64,000 bases of DNA from assembly GCF_022458895.1 (NCBI RefSeq), contig NZ_JAINFL010000016.1, forward strand, positions 1 to 64,000. Reading direction: 5' to 3'. Of the stretch, positions 56,351 through 64,000 are shown piece after piece. A program made the translations under genes and the position numbers. The stretch is from Roseihalotalea indica. Its GTDB lineage: Bacteria; Bacteroidota; Bacteroidia; Cytophagales; Cyclobacteriaceae. The first letter of the stretch is position 1; every line of letters begins with the position of its first letter. The notes beneath the pieces were generated by a model. That model saw only the letters and a program-made list of their open reading frames with translations. It was not told where the DNA came from and searched no databases.

Positions 56351-57526
56351 ATGAAACGATTGGTCCTTCTCCTCCTATCTTCTACCGTATTCTTCTCCGC
56401 CAGGGCACAATTGAAAAGTGAAGATTATATTCAGCCATACGGCCATCTGGATAATGCCATGTACCGACTGAAAAAGGAGAATAAACTGCATGTAGCTTTT
56501 CTGGGTGGCTCTATTACGCATATGAAAGGCTGGCGCGATCTGACCTGCAACTATTTGAAAGAAATGTACCCAGAGGCTGAAATTAGTTGTCTGGATGCCG
56601 GAATACCCTCCTTGGGCAGTTTACCTCATGCTTTCCGCCTCCAAAGAGATGTGCTGGACAAGGGCCCGGTAGACTTGCTTTTCATAGAATCAGCCGTAAA
56701 CGATAAAGCCAATGGTACACCTTCGCAAACCCAGCGCCGGGCTCTGGAAGGCATTATCCGGCATGCCCAGCAGGCTAACCCCAACCTGGACATGGTGCTG
56801 ATGGCCTTTGTCGATCCTGAAAAAATGGAAACCTATCGGGCGGGAAAAATTCCTGAGGAGGTAAAAAACCACGATGATCTGGCTAAACACTACAAAATCT
56901 CTTTCATCAACCTGGCTCAGGAAATTACCGACCGCATTGATGCCGGTGAATTTACGTGGGAAGATGATTTCAAGGATTTACATCCCTCCCCTTTCGGCCA
57001 GCAACTTTACTTTCATACCATTAAAACCCTACTGGATAACGAAGCTCAGACCGAAGCTAACCAATTGATAAGTAAGTCATTACCTACTCCGCTCGCCCCG
57101 GAAAATTATTCCACCGGGAATTATCTGTCTGTGAGTCAAGCTAAAAAGCGGCAAGGCTTTGTGGTTACCAAAAACTGGCAGCCTTCCGACAGTGCCTCAA
57201 CTCGGGAAGGTTTCGTACATGTTCCTGTACTGGAATCCACTACACCAGGTTCGTCATTTACATTAGATTTTGAAGGAGATGTTATTGGTATTGCCACCAT
57301 CTCTGGCCCGGATGCCGGGGTCATCGAATACACCATTGATGGCAAAAGTTACCCTCCTATTGATTTATACACGCAATGGAGTCATATGTTGCACCTACCG
57401 TGGTACAAACTGCTGGCAGACGAATTAGAAAATGGCAAACATACTCTGGTGCTAAAACTAGCCCAATCCAGCTCCACCGACCGTTCCTCCGCCCTACGGA
57501 TTGTATATTTCCTCGTAAATGAATAG
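56351..57526 (+). CDS. Secreted SGNH/GDSL-type hydrolase
   Basis: 391 residues from the ATG at 56351, where a signal peptide (LVLLLLSSTVFFSARAQ) starts; an upstream in-frame ATG at 56318 lies inside an inverted repeat and would extend it. Residues ~35-225 form the SGNH fold: AFLGGSITHMKGW with the Ser nucleophile in block I, a Gly in block II (DAGIPSLGS), Asn in ESAVNDKANG (block III), and Asp/His in DLHPSPFGQ (block V). The rest (~255-391) is a beta-rich domain found in carbohydrate esterases. It may deacetylate plant or algal polysaccharides. It follows the alpha-galactosidase after 170 bp, so both may act on the same glycan, though no SusC/SusD pair is present. Confidence 0.88.
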   Translation: MKRLVLLLLSSTVFFSARAQLKSEDYIQPYGHLDNAMYRLKKENKLHVAFLGGSITHMKGWRDLTCNYLKEMYPEAEISCLDAGIPSLGSLPHAFRLQRDVLDKGPVDLLFIESAVNDKANGTPSQTQRRALEGIIRHAQQANPNLDMVLMAFVDPEKMETYRAGKIPEEVKNHDDLAKHYKISFINLAQEITDRIDAGEFTWEDDFKDLHPSPFGQQLYFHTIKTLLDNEAQTEANQLISKSLPTPLAPENYSTGNYLSVSQAKKRQGFVVTKNWQPSDSASTREGFVHVPVLESTTPGSSFTLDFEGDVIGIATISGPDAGVIEYTIDGKSYPPIDLYTQWSHMLHLPWYKLLADELENGKHTLVLKLAQSSSTDRSSALRIVYFLVNE

Positions 57527-58165
57527 CCTTGAGGAATATTTTCTGCAACGAAGAATTAATAAATTGATGCTCGTAGTAATAAATCGATTTCATTCACTAA
57601 GCAAGATGGGATTTTGTCTAATTACTACGAGCATAGATAGGTTTAAACCATGTATTGGTCGATTTTCTTATACTTAAACAGTAAAATAAAGTCTGACTTT
57701 AGCATTTTAGTGAAATTAGTAGAATTCTAAGGAAGTCCTATCGAGATACTTTTAACAGCAACTAAAACAACCAAGCAGTAATTGATGGATTAGTAAGGAG
57801 ATGGTAATAAGGATTAATAGGGTTCGTACTTACGCTTAAAAGCATATAATCTATCAGACCACCGACTTGCTTTTGATAGTACATTTAGAAGCATCAACCT
57901 TCAATTTTGCCTACTGCCAGAATAGCCAACACACTATTTCTCTCGAATCCAAAGAAATTATGCCATCAGCTTATTTTCTTAGGGTAGAATCTGAAATAAC
58001 TGTAACTTAGCAGAAGGTTGTACAAAACATTTAATGAATTTACAGATCATTCTTTGGCCGAAGGAGGTCACGCACTGTGAATTTGCTCAAACACGGGCAA
58101 ATCTTTCTTCAGCTTGTTAGCAGATCTGCTTTTTTTTGTAATTATACTCTTGATTCGCTTATAAC
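57527..58165. other. Intergenic region before the efflux operon, no gene seen
   Basis: About 639 bp, AT-rich. It contains a perfect 14-bp inverted repeat at its left end and, presumably, the efflux operon promoter at its right end (a near-match TACTCTTG lies at about 58146-58153). No regulator gene of the TetR or MarR type is present. Confidence 0.5.
57567..57634. repeat. Perfect 14-bp inverted repeat with 40-bp spacer
   Basis: ATGCTCGTAGTAAT (57567-57580) is the exact reverse complement of ATTACTACGAGCAT (57621-57634). It starts 40 bp after the SGNH gene stop. It could fold as a long-loop hairpin or be a pair of sites for one protein. Confidence 0.8.
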
Positions 58166-59281
58166 ATGAAAAAATGGATTTTTATCGGGGGAGGCATCCT
58201 ACTTATTGGAATAGTCGCTTATCAGTTTTACCCTTTCCCTACCACCAGTGAGGCTCATTTACAAGAAGCTGATAATACTGAAGAACCCTTTCTCAATATA
58301 AAAATTGCTGAAGTTACCGAAACCGAGTTTGCTGATTTTGTAGAAGCAGTAGGGTCTACATTCGCCTACGAATCGGCTGAAATTACCTCAAACGTTACCG
58401 AGGTGGTAGAAAAAATCAATTTCCGAGATGGGCAGCGAGTAACAAAGGGCGAAGTGATTGTTGTGCTGCGCTATGCCGAAGAAAGTGCCCAGCTTCAGGC
58501 AGCTCAGGCCAACCTTAAAGAGCAGGAACGCGAAATTGAACGTTTAACAGGCTTGGTAAAAAACGGAGCCGCGGCCGTTTCAGCACTTGATGCCCGCAAT
58601 ACGCAAAAGCAGGTAGCCGAACAACAAATACAGCAGTTTCAGGCTCAAATCTCCGATAGAATTATCCGCGCCCCTTTTGATGGTGTATTGGGGCTGAGAA
58701 ATATAAGTGCCGGCTCGCTGGTTTCACCTCAGAATGTAATCACTACTATTGATGACCTAAGCACTATGCGGGTGGATTTCACAGTGCCTGAAGTTTACCT
58801 GGGTCAGCTTATGTCAGATATGCCGATTTCTGCCAAATCTCAGGCGTACCCCGATGAAATTTTTCAGGGAACAATCACGCAGATTGATACCCGGGTTGAC
58901 CCAACCTCAAGAGCGATTCGGGTGCGGGCTGAGATTCCGAATGAACTGCAACTTCTTAAGCCGGGTATGCTGCTGTATGTAGAGCTTGAGTTGGAAAAAG
59001 GCACCTCCCCTACGGTGCCAGAACGTTCTGTTCTTCAGACCGGCGACCAGAAGTTTGTGTTCAAAGTGAGTAAAGACTTTGTCAAACGTACTGAAATCAG
59101 CATGGGGCGAAGAAAGCCGGGCTACGTGGAAGTTATGTCCGGACTGGAACCCGGTGACTCAGTAGCCACCTCCGGGCTTCAGGACCTGAAAGATGGTGTT
59201 ACCGTTAAAATAGATGGCAAATTTGAGCAGCCGTCGACACCGATTGAGAATTCTCTCTCTGATGACATGGCTACCGAATAA
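58166..59281 (+). CDS. RND efflux periplasmic adaptor (membrane fusion protein)
   Basis: 371 residues. An N-terminal anchor (WIFIGGGILLIGIVAYQFYPF) is followed by a lipoyl-like half motif (NVTEVVEKINFRDGQRVTKGEVIVVL near 75-100), a helical hairpin (~110-160), the second lipoyl half (RIIRAPFDGVLGLRNISAGSLVSP near 168-191), and a beta-barrel domain with DTRVDPTSRAIRVRAEIPN near 245. This is the AcrA/MexA type. It links the inner-membrane pump to the outer-membrane channel. It is the first gene of a three-gene operon and is followed 19 bp later by the pump. Confidence 0.94.
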   Translation: MKKWIFIGGGILLIGIVAYQFYPFPTTSEAHLQEADNTEEPFLNIKIAEVTETEFADFVEAVGSTFAYESAEITSNVTEVVEKINFRDGQRVTKGEVIVVLRYAEESAQLQAAQANLKEQEREIERLTGLVKNGAAAVSALDARNTQKQVAEQQIQQFQAQISDRIIRAPFDGVLGLRNISAGSLVSPQNVITTIDDLSTMRVDFTVPEVYLGQLMSDMPISAKSQAYPDEIFQGTITQIDTRVDPTSRAIRVRAEIPNELQLLKPGMLLYVELELEKGTSPTVPERSVLQTGDQKFVFKVSKDFVKRTEISMGRRKPGYVEVMSGLEPGDSVATSGLQDLKDGVTVKIDGKFEQPSTPIENSLSDDMATE

Positions 59282-59300
59282 TCACTTCTGACCCATTCCC

Positions 59301-62300
59301 ATGACGCTTACTGATATCTCTGTTAAAAGACCTGTTTTTGCCGCAGTACTGAGCTTACTAATCATAGCCATTGGTTTGGTGTGCTACACCAAGCTGGTCG
59401 TACGCGAATACCCCGATATTGAACCGCCTATTGTTTCGGTCGAGACCAACTACATGGGTGCTTCAGCAGCAGTGGTTGAAACCCGAATTACTCAATTGAT
59501 AGAAGAGCGGGTGAGCGAAGTAGAAGCGATCAAGTTAATCAACTCCAGCAGTGTGGACGGCAAGTCGGAGGTCACTATCGAGTTTAACCTGAACCGGGAT
59601 ATTGATGCTGCCGCTAATGACGTGCGGGAAGCAGTCTCCAAGCTTTTAGACAACCTGCCCACGGAAGCCGATCCACCAGAAATCAACAAAGTGGATGCTG
59701 GTTCCGATGCAGTGATGTACCTGAGCCTTACCAGTTCTGAGATGAGTATCCTGGAACTTCGGGATTATGCCGACCGGTACATGTTAGATCGCTTTTCAGT
59801 ATTACCCGGAGTGGCACGGGTCAGAATTTCCGGTGGATCGCGCTATGCCATGCGAATTTGGATTGACCGGGAAGCCTTAGCCGCCCGTAAGCTCACAGTA
59901 GCCGATGTTGAGAATGCCTTACGAAACCAAAATGTTGAACTTCCGGCGGGTTCTATTGAATCGTTGGACCGACAGTTCACGGTACGTCTGAACCGGGAGT
60001 TCCAGGAAGTGGAGGACTTTAACAACCTGATTGTTAAACGCAACGCTAATGGTCATCATATTCACCTTAGTGAAGTAGCGAAAGTTCAAATGGGGGCCGA
60101 AGAACACCGCATGAGCTATACGGGAAACCGAGAGATGCGGATAGGGCTCGGTATTATCAAGCAATCAAAAGCCAATACCCTCGATGTTGCTACGGCGGTA
60201 AAGGAAGAGGCCGCGAAAATACAGCCCTCCCTGCCTGCGCATATGAACATCAGTAACAGTTATGACCGCTCATTATTCATTTCTGAGGCCATTGCCGAAG
60301 TGTATGACACTATTTTGATCGCGATCATCCTGGTAATATTTGTTATTTATATCTTCTTAGGTGATATCCGAGCCACCATTATTCCTGCCGTAACGGTGCC
60401 GGTTTCATTGGTGGGTACCTGCATTGTGCTGTTAATGTTCGGATACTCATTAAACTTGTTAACCCTACTCGCTTTAGTTCTAGCCATCGGACTGGTGGTG
60501 GATGATGCCATCGTAGTGCTGGAAAACATCTATTCCCGCTTAGAAAATGGAGAAAAACCACTGCTAGCAGCCTATCAGGGAGCCCGTGAAGTAGGCTTTG
60601 CGGTCATTGCAACATCCTTAGTGCTGTTGGCGGTTTTTGTCCCTATCACCTTTCTGGCCGGTGACATCGGCAAGCTGTTTACGGAATTTGCCATTGCCAT
60701 GGCCGCCGCAGTGTTTTTCTCGACCGTGGTAGCCCTCACCCTGTCGCCCATGCTTTGTTCTAAAATGCTGAAAGTGCAGACCGGAAACGGCAATTTTATT
60801 ACCAGATACACAGACCGGGCCGTTAGGTATTTACAGAGGCGCTACCGTTCAAGCCTGGAGAGGTTTGTCGTAAAGCCCATCTGGAGTGTGCTCATTATCG
60901 TGATTTTCCTGGCCGGATCAATCGGGCTTTTCCTCATCGTTCCAAAAGAATTTATACCCAAGGAAGATCGGGGAATGATTATGATAGCCGCCCAGGCACC
61001 GGAAGGCGCCACCTACTCCTACACCAAATCCTTTGTTGATGAAATTGGGGAGCGCTTAATGTACCTGAATGAAGAGACCGATGAAGCTAAAATGATTCTG
61101 GTCAGAACGCCCCAAAGTTACGGCTCCGGTGTAGAATCCTTCAATGACGGCCGAGCCATTATCGTGCTTAATGATTATGCGGCAAGAAGGTCGGCATGGG
61201 AGATTATGGATGAAATCCGCGAAAAGCTTTCGGATATTACCGGGCTTCAGGTTTCAATCATCATGCGTCAGGGGTTAAGCTCGGGCAGTGGCAAACCAGT
61301 ACAGTATGTGCTCAGCGGAGATACCTACGAAGAAATTGCCCAGTGGCGTGATCAACTCCTGCAGGAAATAGCGGATTATCCGGGACTAACCGACATCGAC
61401 TACGACTATAAAGAAACCAAACCTCAGCTAAAGGTTAATATCGACAAACCCCGGGCAGCTGAAATGGGAGTTTCCATTATTAACATCGGGCGAACGCTGG
61501 AAACACTGTTAGGATCTCGCCTGGTAACGACTTTTATCAAGGATGGTGAAGAATACGATGTGATTGTAGAATCTGATTTCGACCAGAAGCGAATGCTCTA
61601 CGATCTGAAAAATATTTTTGTCCGTTCCGACCGCTCCGAAGAACTGATTCCCTTGTCCAATCTGGTTACGATAGATGAGTTTGCCGATTCCGGAACATTG
61701 AATCGCTTTAACCGGATGCGGGCAATCACCATCGAGGCTAACCTGGCTCACGGTTATACCCTGGGTCAGGCGCTGGATCACCTAGATAAAGTAGTCGCTG
61801 AAAAACTCCCAGAAGAAGTAACTATCGGCTACAAAGGTGAGTCACTGGACTATAAAGACTCCGGCGAGTCGGTGATCTTTATTTTTATTCTGGCCCTTAT
61901 TGTAGTATATCTGGTACTTGCCGCTCAGTTTGAAAGCTTTATTCATCCGTTTGTACTGATTCTGACCGTGCCGTTCGCGCTGCTAGGAGCATTGCTTGGA
62001 TTGTGGCTCTTTGACCAGTCTATTAATATTTATAGCCAGATCGGTATGATCATGCTGGTAGGTCTGGCCACCAAAAACGGCATCCTGATTGTAGAGTTCA
62101 TCAATCAATTGCGCGACCGGGGTCAAGACTTTGATAGTGCCGTTATTGATGCTTCAGTGATGCGCCTTCGTCCTATTCTCATGACTGGTTTGACCACTAT
62201 TATGGGTTCACTACCCCTTATCATATCGTTTGGTGCTGGTGCCGAAACCCGGTTGGTTATCGGCCTGGTTATCCTATTTGGTGTGCTGATATCTTCCATT

Positions 62301-62420
62301 TTCACCATCTACACCGTTCCTGCAGTGTACAAACTGATTGCCCGTAAAACCAGCAGCCCGAACGCTGTTGCTGACGAATTAGAAAAATCATTAAATGAAC
62401 AAGAACTCAACCCTGCCTGA
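59301..62420 (+). CDS. RND multidrug efflux pump, HAE-1/AcrB type
   Basis: 1039 residues, the usual length. ISVKRPVFAAVLSLLIIAIG is the first helix; the proton-relay Asp pair is in IGLVVDDAIVVLENI near 400 in TM4; two large periplasmic loops and twelve membrane helices fit the family. Segment RPILMTGLTTIMGSLPL near 955 is also typical. It uses the proton gradient to push drugs, bile-salt-like compounds or lipids through the outer-membrane channel. HAE-1 classification, as opposed to heavy-metal pumps, rests on the TM4 motif and N-terminus. It overlaps the outer-membrane factor gene by 26 bp. Base composition here is clearly less AT-rich than in the polysaccharide locus. Confidence 0.95.
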   Translation: MTLTDISVKRPVFAAVLSLLIIAIGLVCYTKLVVREYPDIEPPIVSVETNYMGASAAVVETRITQLIEERVSEVEAIKLINSSSVDGKSEVTIEFNLNRDIDAAANDVREAVSKLLDNLPTEADPPEINKVDAGSDAVMYLSLTSSEMSILELRDYADRYMLDRFSVLPGVARVRISGGSRYAMRIWIDREALAARKLTVADVENALRNQNVELPAGSIESLDRQFTVRLNREFQEVEDFNNLIVKRNANGHHIHLSEVAKVQMGAEEHRMSYTGNREMRIGLGIIKQSKANTLDVATAVKEEAAKIQPSLPAHMNISNSYDRSLFISEAIAEVYDTILIAIILVIFVIYIFLGDIRATIIPAVTVPVSLVGTCIVLLMFGYSLNLLTLLALVLAIGLVVDDAIVVLENIYSRLENGEKPLLAAYQGAREVGFAVIATSLVLLAVFVPITFLAGDIGKLFTEFAIAMAAAVFFSTVVALTLSPMLCSKMLKVQTGNGNFITRYTDRAVRYLQRRYRSSLERFVVKPIWSVLIIVIFLAGSIGLFLIVPKEFIPKEDRGMIMIAAQAPEGATYSYTKSFVDEIGERLMYLNEETDEAKMILVRTPQSYGSGVESFNDGRAIIVLNDYAARRSAWEIMDEIREKLSDITGLQVSIIMRQGLSSGSGKPVQYVLSGDTYEEIAQWRDQLLQEIADYPGLTDIDYDYKETKPQLKVNIDKPRAAEMGVSIINIGRTLETLLGSRLVTTFIKDGEEYDVIVESDFDQKRMLYDLKNIFVRSDRSEELIPLSNLVTIDEFADSGTLNRFNRMRAITIEANLAHGYTLGQALDHLDKVVAEKLPEEVTIGYKGESLDYKDSGESVIFIFILALIVVYLVLAAQFESFIHPFVLILTVPFALLGALLGLWLFDQSINIYSQIGMIMLVGLATKNGILIVEFINQLRDRGQDFDSAVIDASVMRLRPILMTGLTTIMGSLPLIISFGAGAETRLVIGLVILFGVLISSIFTIYTVPAVYKLIARKTSSPNAVADELEKSLNEQELNPA

Positions 62421-63840
62421 ATTGATTCGAAGAACAAAAGTCTCTCAAGCATTTTGGTTAGTAGCATTTTTAAGTGGATTGGGCGCCTGCAACCTGGCTC
62501 CGGTCTTTAACAAACCTGATACTGAAGCTTATGATAATTTTAAATACAAAGCTTATGCAGATTCCTTAGCTTCGGTACCTCTGGATACCGTATGGTGGCA
62601 GTACTTTGAAGACCCTACGCTGAATGAAATCATTGAGCAGGTATCGTTAAATAATAATAACCTGAAGGCGGCATTGCACAGTGTTGAACAGGCCCGGCAG
62701 TTTGCCCGAGTAGACCGATCTATTCTGTTGCCGGAAGTGAACGGTCAGCTTAATACTTCTCGCACGATAGTATCCGAGAATGTGGCCCAGCGGTATCAAT
62801 CCAACAAGTTTAACAGCTATTCTATTTTAGGGCTCGCCAGTTATCAGCTCGACCTTTGGGGGCAATTACGAAATACCTACCAAGCTTCGCTGATAGAGGC
62901 CGAAATCTCCTTATTGGAATACTACAACCTGCTCTCGGTACTACGAGCAGAAGCCGCCTCTCAGTACATGAATATCCGTCAGCTAGACTGGCAGATTGCC
63001 CTGTATGACTCTACCATCCAGCTTCGCGAACGCTCCCTCCAAATTGCCCAGCTTAATTACGAAGCCGGGGCTACGGACGCACTGGATCAGTCTCGGGCTG
63101 AAACCCAGCTTCGAATTGCCCAGTCGCAGCGTTGGAACTTTATCAACGAACGGGCCCGACTAGAGAACTCGCTGGCTGTTTTAATGGGTAGTCAACCCTC
63201 CGACTTTTCCGTACCTGATAACCCTTTAGATTCTCTCCCCCCCATTATCCCCTCTAAAATACCCTCCGAGATTCTAACCCGAAGACCTGATATCTGGATT
63301 GCCCTTAAGACGATGGAAGCAGAAAATGCCCGGGTGGGTGCCGCTAAGGCGAACCTCTACCCTTCCATTACCTTATCTGCTCAGGCTGGTTATCAAGGAC
63401 GGTCATTTGAAGCATTATTAACTCCCCAGAGTTTTGCCGGGACGGTAGGTGGCGGCTTACTACAACCGGTTTTTAATTATGGAAGAAATCGAGCATTCGT
63501 TGAGGCTGCCCGAGCGCGGTATCTGCAAGTAGCTGATCTGTACCAGCAGTCGGTATTATCTGCCTTTGAGGAGGTAGAAAATGAATTAGCCAATATCTAT
63601 TTTTTGTACAATCAGTACCAGCGACAGCAGCAAACCGTAGATGCGGCTAACCAGACCCTGGATCTGGCCCGACAACGATACGAAGCTGGCCTGGTTTCGT
63701 ATCTGGAGGTGGTGGACGCAGAACGTACCGCCCTACTCAACCAGGTTGATGAAGTGGGAATAGTAGGACAACTATATCAGAGCATGATTAATCTGAGTTT
63801 GGCTTCCGGGGGAAACTGGAACTTCGGTCCCCAGTTATAG
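62395..63840 (+). CDS. TolC-family outer-membrane efflux lipoprotein (NodT type)
   Basis: 481 residues. The N-terminus carries a hydrophobic signal with a lipobox-like site (FLSGLGAC, Cys near 33), as in NodT/OprM proteins. Two TolC repeats are visible, each with long helices and a beta segment: LKAALHSVEQARQFARVDRS near 95 and EILTRRPDIWIALKTMEAENARVGAAKANLYPSI near 297-330, the latter being the NodT signature. YEAGLVSYLEVVDAERTAL near 430 ends the second helical part. It is the channel of the tripartite pump. The start overlaps the pump gene by 26 bp; the operon ends here with no clear terminator in the remaining 160 bp. Confidence 0.93.
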   Translation: MNKNSTLPELIRRTKVSQAFWLVAFLSGLGACNLAPVFNKPDTEAYDNFKYKAYADSLASVPLDTVWWQYFEDPTLNEIIEQVSLNNNNLKAALHSVEQARQFARVDRSILLPEVNGQLNTSRTIVSENVAQRYQSNKFNSYSILGLASYQLDLWGQLRNTYQASLIEAEISLLEYYNLLSVLRAEAASQYMNIRQLDWQIALYDSTIQLRERSLQIAQLNYEAGATDALDQSRAETQLRIAQSQRWNFINERARLENSLAVLMGSQPSDFSVPDNPLDSLPPIIPSKIPSEILTRRPDIWIALKTMEAENARVGAAKANLYPSITLSAQAGYQGRSFEALLTPQSFAGTVGGGLLQPVFNYGRNRAFVEAARARYLQVADLYQQSVLSAFEEVENELANIYFLYNQYQRQQQTVDAANQTLDLARQRYEAGLVSYLEVVDAERTALLNQVDEVGIVGQLYQSMINLSLASGGNWNFGPQL

Positions 63841-64000
63841 TTACTAAGACTGATAATGTAGTAATATCGTTAATTAGGTAAAACACAACTCTAAAAATTG
63901 CGGTGAGCACCCACAATCTGAGAAAACATTCTTAAAAATATCCTAATTTCAATTCAGTAAGGGTGAATAGTGGAAGATAAATCGTAATCGTTTTTTCTTA

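Noticed and set aside
58110..58138. Palindrome AGCAGATCTGCT followed by Ts as a plus-strand terminator
   Set aside because: It has no loop and no gene ends upstream of it on the plus strand within about 580 bp, so a functional terminator is doubtful.

Overview
The window looks like chromosomal DNA of a Bacteroidota bacterium, most likely a Cytophagales-type (possibly marine, gliding) lineage. The evidence is a giant surface protein ending in a gliding-motility/type IX secretion (T9SS type B) C-terminal domain, a PorP/SprF-family partner gene beside it, TlpA-like and RidA-like lipoproteins with Bacteroidota-style signal peptides, AT-rich intergenic DNA, little Shine-Dalgarno signal, and several TAnnTTTG-type -7 boxes. 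No rRNA, tRNA, CRISPR array, transposase or phage gene was recognised. Species cannot be assigned from the sequence alone.

Layout. 1-3956 (-): 5' part of a very large secreted esterase with FN3 and LamG domains, cut by the window edge. 4634-18548: an AT-rich surface-polysaccharide locus, mostly on the minus strand. It holds three GT4/GT2 glycosyltransferases, an initiating sugar-phosphate transferase with a receiver-like N-terminus, an overlapping single-domain response regulator, a PD40-repeat protein, a 2-oxoglutarate dioxygenase, a half-length TolC-like protein, another GT4, a Wzx-type flippase, a plus-strand acyltransferase and a Wzc-like co-polymerase with an atypical kinase domain. 18885-24335: an exported RidA-like lipoprotein, a DEDDh exonuclease, gatB, a TlpA-like thioredoxin lipoprotein and a membrane GAF/coiled-coil protein.

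24699-33507 (-): a polyketide locus. One 2427-residue type I PKS (KS-AT-DH-ER-like-KR-ACP-TE), a small membrane protein and a 4'-phosphopantetheinyl transferase. The small membrane protein is homologous to the membrane half of the nearby GAF protein, which links the two neighbourhoods. A strong intrinsic terminator separates the PKS from the two downstream genes. 34359-39893: a GT-C-like membrane protein, a lipid A-type acyltransferase, a GguC/AraD1-like FAH-superfamily protein, an alpha/beta hydrolase and WrbA.

40176-53273 (-): a PorP/SprF-like protein downstream of a 3789-residue adhesin-like protein carrying PKD domains, six PKD-like repeats, 16 tandem ~95-residue Ig-like repeats and a T9SS type B domain. 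The 16 repeats show a three-times-repeated cysteine swap between neighbouring units that predicts inter-domain disulfides. 53976-57526 (+): a secreted GH36 alpha-galactosidase followed by a secreted SGNH hydrolase, with a long inverted repeat between them. 58166-63840 (+): a complete RND tripartite efflux operon (adaptor, pump, outer-membrane factor).

Taken together the window is dominated by envelope and surface functions: capsule/exopolysaccharide, a T9SS adhesin, secreted hydrolases and efflux, plus one compact PKS whose product is unknown. The best candidates for something undescribed are the PKS/PPTase/membrane-module locus and the cysteine architecture of the giant adhesin.
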